Of a DNA stretch of 29,292 nt, positions 6,693 to 15,757 are shown one piece after another; position 1 is the stretch's first letter; the number at the start of each line of letters is the position of its first letter. Below the pieces are notes generated by a model. The model saw nothing but the letters and a program-made list of their open reading frames with translations, searched no databases and was not told the DNA's origin. This stretch comes from Caldifarciminota bacterium UBA3073. GTDB lineage: Bacteria; Hydrothermota; UBA3073. The stretch is from NCBI GenBank assembly GCA_002366725.1, contig DFBT01000005.1:2107-31398 (forward strand), given 5' to 3'. Both the position numbers and the translations under genes were made by a program.

Positions 6693-9341
6693 ATGGTGGG
6701 ATTCATTATACTTATGTCCCTTCTCACTCCCCCAAAGGAGTGTTTTGATTTTGCGTATGGTCTTTATCGTGACGGTGTATTTACACTCGCGAGGGACGAA
6801 TTCGCAAACCTCGTAAGGGAATACCCAAAGAGTCCATACGGAGAAAAAGCAGAATACTATATTGCATCGTCCGACTTCTACCTCGAAAATTATGAACTGG
6901 CAAGGGATGAATTCACAAAATTCATCTCAACCCATCCCTCCTCCAAATTCAAAGATGCCGCAAGGCAACAACTCGCAAGATGCCACTTCGAACTCCGAGA
7001 ATATGAGAAGTCAATTTCCATCTATAAATTCCTCGATACCCCCGATTCAAAATATTGGCTCGGTGAATGCTACTACAGAGAGGGAGAACTCGACTCCGCA
7101 CTCTATTATTATAAAACCGTGCCCTTAGAATCGAGCTATACCGAGTACGCAATATATTCAGCTGGATTTATAGAGAGAGAACTCGGACACTACGATGAGG
7201 CACTTCTTTCCTTCGACAGACTGATAAGAGAATACCCGGAAAGTGCCCTTCTGGATGCCGCATTATACTATGCCGGAAGGATATATTATGAAAATGGGGA
7301 TTATGATACGGCAGAGGAAAGACTCACCGATGTCGGGGGTAAATACGAAGAAGAGGCATCCCTTTTCCTCGGGCATACATATCTCAAATTGGGCTCATAC
7401 AAACGGGCGAAAGAGAAATACACCTCCCTTCTTTCTGGTAGATACTGCAATGCCGGAATACTCGGGCTCGGTGATGTATACTATACAATTGGAGAGCTCG
7501 ACAAGGCACTCGCAGAGTATAAGAAACTCGAGAAGAACGAAAACCTGAAGAACGATGTGGCAATGAGAATCGGGAGGGTTTATTTTGAGAAGAAGCAATA
7601 CGACGAGGCATTACTGTGGTTCGATAAACTGAGCAACAAAGAGGCGAAATTAATGGCGTCAAATACACTGTATGAGATGGGAAGATACGACGAGGCGAGA
7701 GATAGATATTTATCTCTCTATAAAGAAACGGACGATGAGGAAGGGCTCTACCGTGCATCACTCTCATCGTGTAAGGGGAAAAATTTTGGCGAGGCTGAGC
7801 GCCTCGCACTTGAATACCTGAACAGGGACTATGAAAAATATGGGGCTCATATACATCTCATTCTCGGAGAGGTCTATTACGAGAAGGGGGATTACACAAA
7901 GGCGGTAGAGGAATACGGGAAAGCGTGTGAAGATGTGGCTACAGAAAGAGAAGGACTTCTTGGACTCTCATATGCATATGAAAAAAACAAAGATGTGAAA
8001 AATGCAATTAACACGCTTACCATACTGGTAAAACGCCATCCAGACAACGATATATTGTACAAGGCAGCAGAGCTCGCATACTCCCTGAAAGAATACGAGA
8101 GGGCAATTGCCTGGTATGGTAGGATAGAGGGTGCAGATTTCGATGCCGGAAAGGTATACTTCGATATGGGCAGATATGGGGAGGCGATAGAGTCTTTTAG
8201 AACATTCATAAAAAAATTCCCGATGAACAAGAAAGCAGAGGAGGCACAGTTTTTGATAGGTGCGGCGGAGAGGCGTATGGGGGATTTTGGAAGTTCAATT
8301 GAGGCTCTCGATGATCTATTAAAACTCTATCCGTCCAGTGATTATGTATATAATGCCAGGATCCTGATCGGCGACAACTGCTTCGATATGGGCAGATATG
8401 ATGATGCCCTCGTATCCTACAAAAAGGCACTCTCTCTTCTCCCCCAACCCGTACCCACAGACGCCATGCTCGCAATAAACGGCATCATAGATGCAGAATA
8501 CAGGGCAGGGGGGCTTGAGAGTGCGCTCTCGCTTGCATCAAGCTATGTAAAGACCAATCCCCACATCTCAGACGAGATATCCATAAAGGCGGGCGACCTC
8601 GCATACCAGGACGGTGAATACAACAGGGCGGCAGAATATTACAACACGGTGAAGTCCAGCAAACTTATGCCCCGTGCCCTGTACTGGAGGGGTATGTCAT
8701 ATTACTCCCTCGGCAACGATGGGAGAGCCGAGGAGGCATTTACGAGACTCGTGAGGGAATTCCCCGGGAAAGAAGTCACGACAAGGGCACTCCTTGTACT
8801 TTCAGATATCTATATAAAAAAAGACGACTTAAAAGATGCCAAAGAGTGCCTCATAAAGGCGAATAATGATGAGGCACTGTTGAAACTCGCGGAGGTATAC
8901 GGAAAAGAGGGAAACCCCGGGGAAGCAGAAAGAATTCTCAAGAAGCTCATAAAAGATGGAAACGGGAAAACGGGAGACAGGGCACGGATAGAGCTTGCCA
9001 GAATATATATCGAAAGTGGTGATACAAGAAACGCACGCCTGAATTTATCCGTGGTGCTTGACGGAAACAACGCCCCGTTGAAGCCAAAGGCGAGATTTCT
9101 GGAGGGAGAGTCTTATCGGAAAGACGGAGATTACAAATCCGCCTCGAGGTCCTATCTCATGGTAAATTATCTCTACGGTGAGAATGAATTTATCTCAAAG
9201 GCTCTGTTCAATGCTGCAGAATGTCAGATGAGCCTCGAAAAGAGCAACGAGGCAAGAAAGTTCTATATGATGGTGATAGAGAGAGGAGACGATTCCCTTC
9301 TCGTAAAAGATGCGAAGAATAAATTGGAAGAGATAAAGTAA
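6693..9341 (+). CDS. Large exported TPR-repeat protein
   Basis: About 882 residues; GTG 6690 is an alternative start one codon upstream, but ATG 6693 sits at the spacing expected for a leaderless mRNA. A short hydrophobic N-terminus (VGFIILMSLLTPP) suggests export to the periplasm, though it lacks basic residues. The rest is almost entirely tetratricopeptide repeats, seen as recurring YxxGxYxxAxxxFxxxxxxYP units such as YGLYRDGVF...LVREYPKS and YEKGDYTKAVEEYGKA, over twenty in number. The early repeats resemble the YbgF/BamD class with PxSxxxxxA links. Such solenoids scaffold envelope complexes. It is followed after 10 bases by an outer-membrane barrel gene, so the two products probably work together. 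Specific function unknown. Confidence 0.9.
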   Translation: MVGFIILMSLLTPPKECFDFAYGLYRDGVFTLARDEFANLVREYPKSPYGEKAEYYIASSDFYLENYELARDEFTKFISTHPSSKFKDAARQQLARCHFELREYEKSISIYKFLDTPDSKYWLGECYYREGELDSALYYYKTVPLESSYTEYAIYSAGFIERELGHYDEALLSFDRLIREYPESALLDAALYYAGRIYYENGDYDTAEERLTDVGGKYEEEASLFLGHTYLKLGSYKRAKEKYTSLLSGRYCNAGILGLGDVYYTIGELDKALAEYKKLEKNENLKNDVAMRIGRVYFEKKQYDEALLWFDKLSNKEAKLMASNTLYEMGRYDEARDRYLSLYKETDDEEGLYRASLSSCKGKNFGEAERLALEYLNRDYEKYGAHIHLILGEVYYEKGDYTKAVEEYGKACEDVATEREGLLGLSYAYEKNKDVKNAINTLTILVKRHPDNDILYKAAELAYSLKEYERAIAWYGRIEGADFDAGKVYFDMGRYGEAIESFRTFIKKFPMNKKAEEAQFLIGAAERRMGDFGSSIEALDDLLKLYPSSDYVYNARILIGDNCFDMGRYDDALVSYKKALSLLPQPVPTDAMLAINGIIDAEYRAGGLESALSLASSYVKTNPHISDEISIKAGDLAYQDGEYNRAAEYYNTVKSSKLMPRALYWRGMSYYSLGNDGRAEEAFTRLVREFPGKEVTTRALLVLSDIYIKKDDLKDAKECLIKANNDEALLKLAEVYGKEGNPGEAERILKKLIKDGNGKTGDRARIELARIYIESGDTRNARLNLSVVLDGNNAPLKPKARFLEGESYRKDGDYKSASRSYLMVNYLYGENEFISKALFNAAECQMSLEKSNEARKFYMMVIERGDDSLLVKDAKNKLEEIK

Positions 9342-9351
9342 AAAGATGTAG

Positions 9352-10629
9352 ATGATCGAAATACTATTTTTTATAGTCTTTCAGGCGCCCGAACTCGAAC
9401 TTCCCAAAGTGACGATATACGGGGAGAGGACAAGCACAGAAGTCGTGAAAGAGAGTTTGTTGCCCGACAGCGCATCTCCACTTCCCGCTATTGGGGAATA
9501 TAAACCGAAGACGGTGAAATTGAGGGCAAGGGATGTTGTGCGTATAAAAAACTATACCACGAGACTTCGGGCAGAGGTGGGCTCTTCTGAAAGGATAAGA
9601 ATTTACACTGGATTGAACCGGTATTCACTATCTGCCCTGTACGGGAAGGATGTAACGGGATTGAAGGAAGTGGTGGGGTTAAATCTCGGATTACCGCATA
9701 TAAGAGCCCATTATTTAAACCTCTCTTTCAAAGGGGGGGGGGAACTTTTGGGCAGGAGATACAGCGCGGCCTGTCTAAAATTCTCGTTTGTCAGGACATC
9801 CATCTCTTTTGATGGAGGTTTTGTAAGAAGTGTTCTATCTCGAGATGAGCACAATTTAATCACATTTGATGCGACATATAATGCCAATCATCTGGATGTT
9901 GGCAATAAGACGAAAGTCTACATAAACGAGGACTTCATATCTTCTGTCTCTGTCAGATTTCCCCTATGTATGAGCAATTTTACGCTCTCTCCCGGCATAT
10001 TCGCCGCTTTGAGCAACAGCGAAAATTTAAGCAGGGTATACCCGATACTCTCGGTAATGAGCGTTCTTTCAAAATTTTCTTTGTCCCTGTCTTATTCACC
10101 ATACACGACTATCCTGGACGGGAACGAATTGTTGGTTGTAAATTCATTCAGCTGTGAAGCCCACCACGGCTTAAACACGGGTTCCCTTATTGAACTCACC
10201 CTGGACTCAGAATACGGCAGAATAAGGGCGGGATATCGGGAGAACTATCCCGTATTCTACTATGACACTACCTTGTATTCAATTGGCGATACGGGTGTAT
10301 ATTTCATAGGGGCTCGAACCGAGTGGAATGGTTACACATTGGATGTGGAATACCGCCATAATGTGACCGATTACATGCCGTATCTCTCCATATCGCCTGA
10401 GGTTATTCTAAAATGGGGAGGACTCGATTGTAGTCTGTCCTCCCCCATCGTATTCAGGCGAGATCCGGCGGGAAGCTATACCGTGCCAACCGTATCGCTC
10501 CTATATACCGTTTTTCGAACTCTCTCTCTCGTCTTCGATGTGAGAATTCCACTCGGTGAGACGGAACTATGGAAGGGGTGCGATAAAGAAAGTAACAGGA
10601 TATATCTCGGTGTTGCGTTGAATCTTTAA
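9352..10629 (+). CDS. Predicted outer-membrane β-barrel protein
   Basis: 425 residues. A short N-terminal hydrophobic segment (MIEILFFIVFQAPE) leads to ELPKVTIYGERTS, which looks like the start of a TonB-dependent-receptor-type plug or carboxypeptidase-like linker. From about residue 70 the chain is a series of short amphipathic β-strands rich in Tyr, Ser and Arg separated by turns, ending in IYLGVALNL with a hydrophobic last residue, as outer-membrane barrels do. It is too short for a full TonB-dependent receptor. No specific family recognised. It starts 10 bases after the TPR gene, with no clear Shine-Dalgarno, so it is probably translated by coupling. A partnership with the TPR solenoid at the outer membrane is inferred. 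Confidence 0.75.
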   Translation: MIEILFFIVFQAPELELPKVTIYGERTSTEVVKESLLPDSASPLPAIGEYKPKTVKLRARDVVRIKNYTTRLRAEVGSSERIRIYTGLNRYSLSALYGKDVTGLKEVVGLNLGLPHIRAHYLNLSFKGGGELLGRRYSAACLKFSFVRTSISFDGGFVRSVLSRDEHNLITFDATYNANHLDVGNKTKVYINEDFISSVSVRFPLCMSNFTLSPGIFAALSNSENLSRVYPILSVMSVLSKFSLSLSYSPYTTILDGNELLVVNSFSCEAHHGLNTGSLIELTLDSEYGRIRAGYRENYPVFYYDTTLYSIGDTGVYFIGARTEWNGYTLDVEYRHNVTDYMPYLSISPEVILKWGGLDCSLSSPIVFRRDPAGSYTVPTVSLLYTVFRTLSLVFDVRIPLGETELWKGCDKESNRIYLGVALNL

Positions 10630-10726
10630 AGAAAGAGCGTCTTCTTTGATTTAAGTGAACTCTTTGTTCCCGAGTTTTTTTCGGAACTGCAGACTTTTTT
10701 GGTTGATATCTTAGTCCGGAGGTCCT

Positions 10727-11506
10727 ATGAGTAAAGCAGCAAAAACTGGGATATTTATTACGGCAACGGTATTTGCGCTCATTCTCCTTCAGTTGTGGAT
10801 GAGTCAATTCAGATTCAGGTCAGAGGGATATCCAGTCATTGCCCATTTCCCAGATGTAACGGGCCTGAAGAAAAGAGACGCAGTGAGGGTTTACGGTGTC
10901 GAGAAGGGATTAGTTCAGGATATACGATTTAAAGGTGATTATGTGGAGGTTCTCCTATGGCTGGATAAAGATGTTTTCTTATGCAAGGACGCACATGCAT
11001 CCATAAAGGATGTGGCGATGATATCGGGGACAAAATATGTGGAGTTGGACCCGGGCGCCTCCGAAGAACGATTTACCGAATCCGACATAGTGAGGGGTGA
11101 AGCGAGCATCGGGATACCCTATTCGACCTTGGGCAAACTCGCAATGAACATAGATAAGTTAGTATCCTCTCAGAACATAGAGGAGATCACCGCCACACTC
11201 TCAAATATGCAAAATACCACCAAAGAATTACAGAACCTCATCCTCAATGTGAAAGACGATCTCGGGAGCACGATGACCGCGGTTGGTGACGGTGCCAGGA
11301 GTATCTCATCACTATCAGAAACTCTCCGGGAGACATCCAGCCGGCTGGATGGGATACTCGTTGCCCTCAACGAGGGAGAGGGCACACTCGGCAAACTGAT
11401 AAAAGACGATTCCCTTTACATAGAGATCGGGAATACGGTGAGGGCAACCAGAGAACTCGTGGATGACATAAAGGCAAACCCCAGAAAATATATACACATT
11501 TTCTAA
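10727..11506 (+). CDS. MCE/MlaD-family lipid transport protein
   Basis: 259 residues. One N-terminal TM anchor (7-25, GIFITATVFALILLQLWM) is followed by an MCE domain (about 35-112) with FPDVTGLKKRDAVRVYGVEKGLV and ISGTKYVELDPG. A long periplasmic helical tail rich in Ser/Thr/Leu (about 135-225) and the common GEGTLGKLIKDDSLY segment come next. MlaD-like proteins form hexameric rings that ferry phospholipid between inner and outer membranes with an MlaE permease and MlaF ATPase. Neither partner is in this window. A strong Shine-Dalgarno (GGAGGT) precedes the ATG. The 97-base gap after the barrel gene holds an imperfect hairpin (GTTCCCGA with TCGGAAC) that might attenuate transcription. The neighbourhood supports an envelope role. 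Confidence 0.9.
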   Translation: MSKAAKTGIFITATVFALILLQLWMSQFRFRSEGYPVIAHFPDVTGLKKRDAVRVYGVEKGLVQDIRFKGDYVEVLLWLDKDVFLCKDAHASIKDVAMISGTKYVELDPGASEERFTESDIVRGEASIGIPYSTLGKLAMNIDKLVSSQNIEEITATLSNMQNTTKELQNLILNVKDDLGSTMTAVGDGARSISSLSETLRETSSRLDGILVALNEGEGTLGKLIKDDSLYIEIGNTVRATRELVDDIKANPRKYIHIF

Positions 11507-11530
11507 TTGATTTCCCACCTCTGAGTTATT

Positions 11531-12901
11531 ATGAAAGCGAATTTTGTGTGCAACGAATGCGGGTACTCGTCACCAAAATGGATGGGTAGATGCCCATCCT
11601 GCGGCGCATGGAATACATTCAAAGAGGTAAAGCCCTTAAAGAAGGACGCCCATATATTTGAGAGACGTCCGCCGATGTCGATAAGAGAAATAAAAAGCAG
11701 CACGGGAGAGCGACTTAAGACGAATATAGCCGAGTTCGACAGGGTTCTGGGAGGCGGCATTGTAAAGGGTTCGCTTGTGCTCCTTGGGGGAGAACCGGGA
11801 ATTGGCAAGTCCACTCTCATTCTACAGGCGGCGAAGAACCTCGCAAGAGAAGGAGTAAAAATCCTCTATATATCGGGTGAAGAGTCCCCCCATCAGATTA
11901 AGCTAAGGGCAGAGAGGATGGGAATAGATGAAGAGAGAATACTCGTGCTGAGTGAAACAGACATCGAAATGATAGAGGAGGAAGCGAACGAGATAGTTCC
12001 GGGTCTGCTCATTATCGACTCAATTCAAACCATGTACTGTTCCAGTGTACAATCGAGCTCCGGAAGCATCGCACAGGTTAAGGGATGCACTCAAGAATTG
12101 CTCAAGCTCGCCAAGAACGGGGATATGTCCGTATTGATAGTTGGACATGTGACAAAAGGCGGTGCGATCGCCGGTCCAAAAACGCTCGAACACATAGTTG
12201 ATACCGTACTCTATCTTGAGGGGGATCGCAATCATTACTTCAGAATACTGAGGGCAGCAAAAAACAGATTTGGTTCTACAAATGAGATAGGCGTATTTGA
12301 AATGGAAGAGAGGGGACTGAAGGAGATAAAAGACCCCTCCATGGTATTCCTTATGGGCAGAAATGAATCTGCGCCCGGCACATCGGTCAGTTGCGTTCTC
12401 GAAGGAACGAGGGCATTTCTTGTCGAGATACAGGCACTCACATCTCCCACATATTATGGTTATCCCCAGAGGGTGTCCAGCAGCATAGACTCGAGAAGGC
12501 TCTCGATGTTACTCGCTGTAGTGGAAAAGAGACTTGGACTCCGCGTGTCGAATCAGGATGTTTTTCTCAATATCGTTGGGGGGTTGAGGATAGAGGAGCG
12601 GGCTTGCGACCTGGCAATTCTGGCATCGATCGTCTCCTCCCTGAAGGGATTCAGAATTCCAAAGAAACTACTTATAATCGGAGAGGTTGGACTGAGCGGG
12701 GAGGTGAGGGCGGTACCGAGGACCGAGAAGAGGATCAAGGAGGCGGAGAAACTCGGATTCGAAATCGCCATAATACCAAAATCAAGTGCAAAACTAACAA
12801 CATCCATCAATGTGAAGCAACTGAACTGGGCAGCGGATGCGATCGAATATATAAAGGGCAAAAGGGGGCAACGAGGTGGAACTTTCGATCATAATAGTTA
12901 A
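11531..12901 (+). CDS. radA: DNA repair protein RadA/Sms
   Basis: 456 residues, normal length. RadA is a RecA-like, DnaB-like ATPase that drives branch migration of recombination intermediates, including during transformation. Visible domains are an N-terminal C4 zinc finger (Cys7, Cys10, Cys21, Cys24), a Walker A GGEPGIGKST (86-95), a Walker B at LLIIDSIQT, the diagnostic KNRFG motif (244-248), and a C-terminal Lon-protease-like domain (about 280-450) that lacks a protease active site. The start matches the family N-terminus; there is no strong Shine-Dalgarno. It lies 24 bases after the MCE gene and overlaps the next gene by 26 bases. dprA, another transformation/recombination factor, is 3 kb away. 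Confidence 0.97.
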   Translation: MKANFVCNECGYSSPKWMGRCPSCGAWNTFKEVKPLKKDAHIFERRPPMSIREIKSSTGERLKTNIAEFDRVLGGGIVKGSLVLLGGEPGIGKSTLILQAAKNLAREGVKILYISGEESPHQIKLRAERMGIDEERILVLSETDIEMIEEEANEIVPGLLIIDSIQTMYCSSVQSSSGSIAQVKGCTQELLKLAKNGDMSVLIVGHVTKGGAIAGPKTLEHIVDTVLYLEGDRNHYFRILRAAKNRFGSTNEIGVFEMEERGLKEIKDPSMVFLMGRNESAPGTSVSCVLEGTRAFLVEIQALTSPTYYGYPQRVSSSIDSRRLSMLLAVVEKRLGLRVSNQDVFLNIVGGLRIEERACDLAILASIVSSLKGFRIPKKLLIIGEVGLSGEVRAVPRTEKRIKEAEKLGFEIAIIPKSSAKLTTSINVKQLNWAADAIEYIKGKRGQRGGTFDHNS

Positions 12902-13763
12902 CTACTATACAGAAAATGAACTCTTCCGATGCATCTCGAGTATCAGCCAAAGCAGAATAAATGCGGACTATGAGATAATCGTAGTCAATAATGCGTCAAA
13001 AGGGAAAAGGTTTAACGAGATGAAGGACAGATTTAATATCCGCACTATACAGAATATAAAGAATGTTGGCTTTGCGAGGGCAGTGAATCAGGGAATATGT
13101 CGTTCTAAGGGCAAATACATACTTCTGTTAAATCCCGATACCATGGTGGAACAGAATACCATCCAGACTCTTTTAGATCACATAAAAGAGAAAAATGATG
13201 CTGGCTGTGTGGCACCCGCCATCACATACCCCAATGGGAAACTACAGCCATCTGTAAGAAGCTTTCCATCCTTCATAAGGGTATTTTTCGGAAGACAATC
13301 TCTGCTCACGAGACTTTTCCCAAACAATCCGATCACAAGGTCGTATCTATTGCCGGAAACCAACTGCACCAAAATACAAGAGGTTGACTGGGTAACGGGT
13401 GCATGTCTCATGACGCGAAAGGATATCCTCGACGAGGTCGGCCTTCTCGACGAGAGGTTCTTTCTATTCGTGGAAGATGCAGATTTTTGTTACAGGTTAA
13501 AAGAACACGGATACAAGGTATACTATATTCCCAATGTAAGGACTATTCACACATTCGGGGCCGCCACCGATAAATTCTGGCAGCGTTCCTTACTCTCACA
13601 CAACTTTGGAATGTTTATGTTTTTTGAAAAGCATTATAATCCAAATGTAGTTCTGAAATCCCTGTTATTCTTTGGTCTCGCCTTGAGGGTCTCCTATATA
13701 TTTACATTTCATATCGTTATGGATCAGTTCAAGGCACTGGGATTTTCTCACACCGCCCATTAG
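12876..13763 (+). CDS. Family 2 glycosyltransferase (rhamnosyltransferase-like)
   Basis: 295 residues from a GTG start inside the end of radA, preceded by AGGGGGC. This start gives MELSIIIVNYYTENEL, the standard GT2 opening, so the 26-base overlap is real. The GT-A fold shows LLLNPDTMVE (NPD in place of the DxD metal site) and the later FLFVEDADFCYRLKEHGYKV acceptor/catalytic segment ending in IHTFG, as in WbbL-type enzymes. A C-terminal hydrophobic region (about 250-280) may dock to the membrane. It would add a sugar from a nucleotide donor to a lipid-linked glycan. The next gene encodes the initiating sugar-phosphate transferase, so both probably serve one surface polysaccharide. Confidence 0.9.
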   Translation: MELSIIIVNYYTENELFRCISSISQSRINADYEIIVVNNASKGKRFNEMKDRFNIRTIQNIKNVGFARAVNQGICRSKGKYILLLNPDTMVEQNTIQTLLDHIKEKNDAGCVAPAITYPNGKLQPSVRSFPSFIRVFFGRQSLLTRLFPNNPITRSYLLPETNCTKIQEVDWVTGACLMTRKDILDEVGLLDERFFLFVEDADFCYRLKEHGYKVYYIPNVRTIHTFGAATDKFWQRSLLSHNFGMFMFFEKHYNPNVVLKSLLFFGLALRVSYIFTFHIVMDQFKALGFSHTAH

Positions 13764-13795
13764 GCTGCAATCTTGATTAAGTACCGAATCGAATT

Positions 13796-15142
13796 ATGAT
13801 AAAGGAAAGATTGCTCATATTTTCAAAGATCGGCCTCCTCTTTGATGTATTATTCACCGTCGCCGCATTTTATCTCGCTTTTCTTTTGAGGGCATTCACC
13901 ATTCCGCTGCCCGAAAATGTGCCGCTGGAGTTCTACTCGCTTGCCTGGTTGCTGTTCATCATTATCCCCGTGTGGGTCGTATTGCTCTCGCATGAGGAAG
14001 CCTATATTACACCCGAAAAGAAACCGCGCGATACATATTTACCCGCCGTAAGGGCGGTCTTTTTCGGGACCCTCATCCTCCTCGCCGCAATATTTATACT
14101 GAAGGTAATTACCCAATCGAGACTTTTTATAATACTCTTCTCGGTCATCGATACGTTCTTCCTTCTGTGTTTGCGTAAATGGCTTTTCCCGGTACTCGCT
14201 TCAAGGGAAATAAAGAAAGTACTCATTGTGGGAAATAAAGAAGATATGAATTTTGTAAGGGAATTTCTCTCCTCCTCTCCCATTAGATTTCATACGAGGG
14301 AATTTCTTGAAGATAATGGAAAATTTGACAGGCTCGTTGCCGATTGGATAGATTGGGTTGTAATAGCTGCCACACCCGAGAGGTTCTTCCGATATGAGAA
14401 TATCGTACTTACCTGCAGAAACATGGGAATACCCGTATCCTTCGCAATGAAAGAAAACTACGCATTTGCCAGAACAAGGTTCGATGTAGAGGCATATACT
14501 GGGCTGTCACTCCTCACCCTCTCCACCGCACCGGAGTTGTCCCCCCTTCTCCTCATGAAATACATATGTGACAGGGTAATTGCCCTATCGTTGCTCTTTC
14601 TTACATTTCCCGTGTTTCTCGTAGCAGCTGTCCTATTAAAGATAGAGTCAGAAGGTCCCGTTATATTCAAGCAGGCAAGATGTGGGTTGAATGGCAAAAT
14701 ATTCAACCTCTATAAGTTCAGAACCATGGTGAAGGGATCGGAAGAAAGACAGAACGACTTTCTCAATCTAAATGAGATGAACAGGATCGCATTCAAGATG
14801 AGAGACGACCCAAGGGTAACGAGGATAGGTAAGATACTCAGAAGATTGAGCCTTGATGAATTACCTCAACTCGTAAACTGCGTAAAGGGAGATATGAGCA
14901 TAGTGGGACCAAGACCACCCATTCCAAAGGAAGTGAAAAACTATACCCCGCGGGAAAGGAGAAAACTATCTATGAAACCCGGGCTCACCTGTATATGGCA
15001 GGTATCGGGCAGGAACATAATCGATTTTGACAAATGGATGAAACTGGACCTTGAATATATAGACAACTGGACACCCCTTCTCGATATAAAACTCGTCCTT
15101 CTCACCGTACCCGCCGTCCTCTCTGGAAGAGGGGCATATTAA
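13796..15142 (+). CDS. Polyprenyl-phosphate sugar-1-phosphate transferase (WbaP/WcaJ type)
   Basis: 448 residues, the usual length. Four N-terminal TM segments (about 12-33, 47-64, 84-104, 108-128) precede a Rossmann-like domain (KKVLIVGNKED, 140-150). A further hydrophobic hairpin (257-282) leads into the bacterial sugar transferase domain with KIFNLYKFRTM, LRRLSLDELPQL, MSIVGPRPP and KPGLTCIWQVSGR. It moves sugar-1-phosphate from a UDP-sugar to undecaprenyl phosphate, the first step of exopolysaccharide or O-antigen synthesis. The Asp-Glu pair in SLDELPQ and the PRP motif, both needed for catalysis, are present. It ends seven bases from the convergent efp stop with no terminator visible between them. 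Confidence 0.95.
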   Translation: MIKERLLIFSKIGLLFDVLFTVAAFYLAFLLRAFTIPLPENVPLEFYSLAWLLFIIIPVWVVLLSHEEAYITPEKKPRDTYLPAVRAVFFGTLILLAAIFILKVITQSRLFIILFSVIDTFFLLCLRKWLFPVLASREIKKVLIVGNKEDMNFVREFLSSSPIRFHTREFLEDNGKFDRLVADWIDWVVIAATPERFFRYENIVLTCRNMGIPVSFAMKENYAFARTRFDVEAYTGLSLLTLSTAPELSPLLLMKYICDRVIALSLLFLTFPVFLVAAVLLKIESEGPVIFKQARCGLNGKIFNLYKFRTMVKGSEERQNDFLNLNEMNRIAFKMRDDPRVTRIGKILRRLSLDELPQLVNCVKGDMSIVGPRPPIPKEVKNYTPRERRKLSMKPGLTCIWQVSGRNIIDFDKWMKLDLEYIDNWTPLLDIKLVLLTVPAVLSGRGAY

Positions 15143-15149
15143 AAAGAGA

Positions 15150-15707
15150 TCACACCCTCTCAATATATTTTGCCGTTCTCGTATCAACCTTGATGGTGTC
15201 CCCCACATTAATGAAGAGGGGGACCGTAACCTTCAGTCCCGTCTCCAGTATCGCGGGTTTTGAGCCACCCTGAGCGGTATCTCCCTTCACCCCGGGTTCC
15301 GTATCCACAACCGTCAATTCACAGAATGTGGGGATATCAATGCTCACGGGTTCCCCCTCCGCAAATTTAACAAAAACTTCTTCATTCTCTTTAAGGTACG
15401 GAACAGAGTCGGACAGCAGAGACAATGGGAGCGATATCTGTTCATACGTCTCCGTATCCATAAAGTGAAATAGATTCTCCTCTTTATAGAGATATTGCAT
15501 CTTTTTCTGCTCCATCCACACCACTTCAATTTTCTCTCCCGCCCTGAATGTCTTATCTATAACCGCCCTATCCTTCAGTCTCTTGAATTTCGTGCGAACA
15601 AATGCCCCACCCTTTCCGGGTTTTACATGCTGAAAGTCAAAAAGGGTCATCAGCTCACCCTCAAGTCTTATCGTCATACCCTTCTTGAAATCTGCAGTGC
15701 TCGCCAT
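15150..15707 (-). CDS. efp: Translation elongation factor P
   Basis: 185 residues, normal length. EF-P rescues ribosomes stalled at proline stretches. The modification loop VKPGKGGAFVRTK keeps the lysine (Lys32, equivalent to E. coli Lys34). The C-terminal OB domains show VTVPLFINVGDTIKVDTRT, the family signature. AAAGGGGG lies just upstream of the ATG. No EpmA/EpmB-type modification enzyme is in the window. It lies 50 bases after dprA, in a gap filled by a heptamer repeat, and is probably the last gene of the MPN-dprA-efp unit. Confidence 0.97.
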   Translation of the reverse strand: MASTADFKKGMTIRLEGELMTLFDFQHVKPGKGGAFVRTKFKRLKDRAVIDKTFRAGEKIEVVWMEQKKMQYLYKEENLFHFMDTETYEQISLPLSLLSDSVPYLKENEEVFVKFAEGEPVSIDIPTFCELTVVDTEPGVKGDTAQGGSKPAILETGLKVTVPLFINVGDTIKVDTRTAKYIERV

Positions 15708-15727
15708 AAAATTCCCCCTTTAACACC

Positions 15728-15755
15728 ATTGACTATTGACGATTGACTATTGACC
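15728..15755. repeat. Heptanucleotide tandem repeat (ATTGACN), four copies
   Basis: ATTGACT, ATTGACG, ATTGACT and ATTGACC follow without gaps between dprA and efp. The reverse complement of this array recurs in the secA leader at 29050-29077, also four copies with the same phase of substitutions. Confidence 0.9.
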
Positions 15756-15757
15756 AG

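Noticed and set aside
10650..10690. Terminator between the barrel and MCE genes
   Set aside because: The stem (GTTCCCGA/TCGGAAC) has a bulge and is followed only by a broken T-run, so it is a weak attenuator at best and not called.
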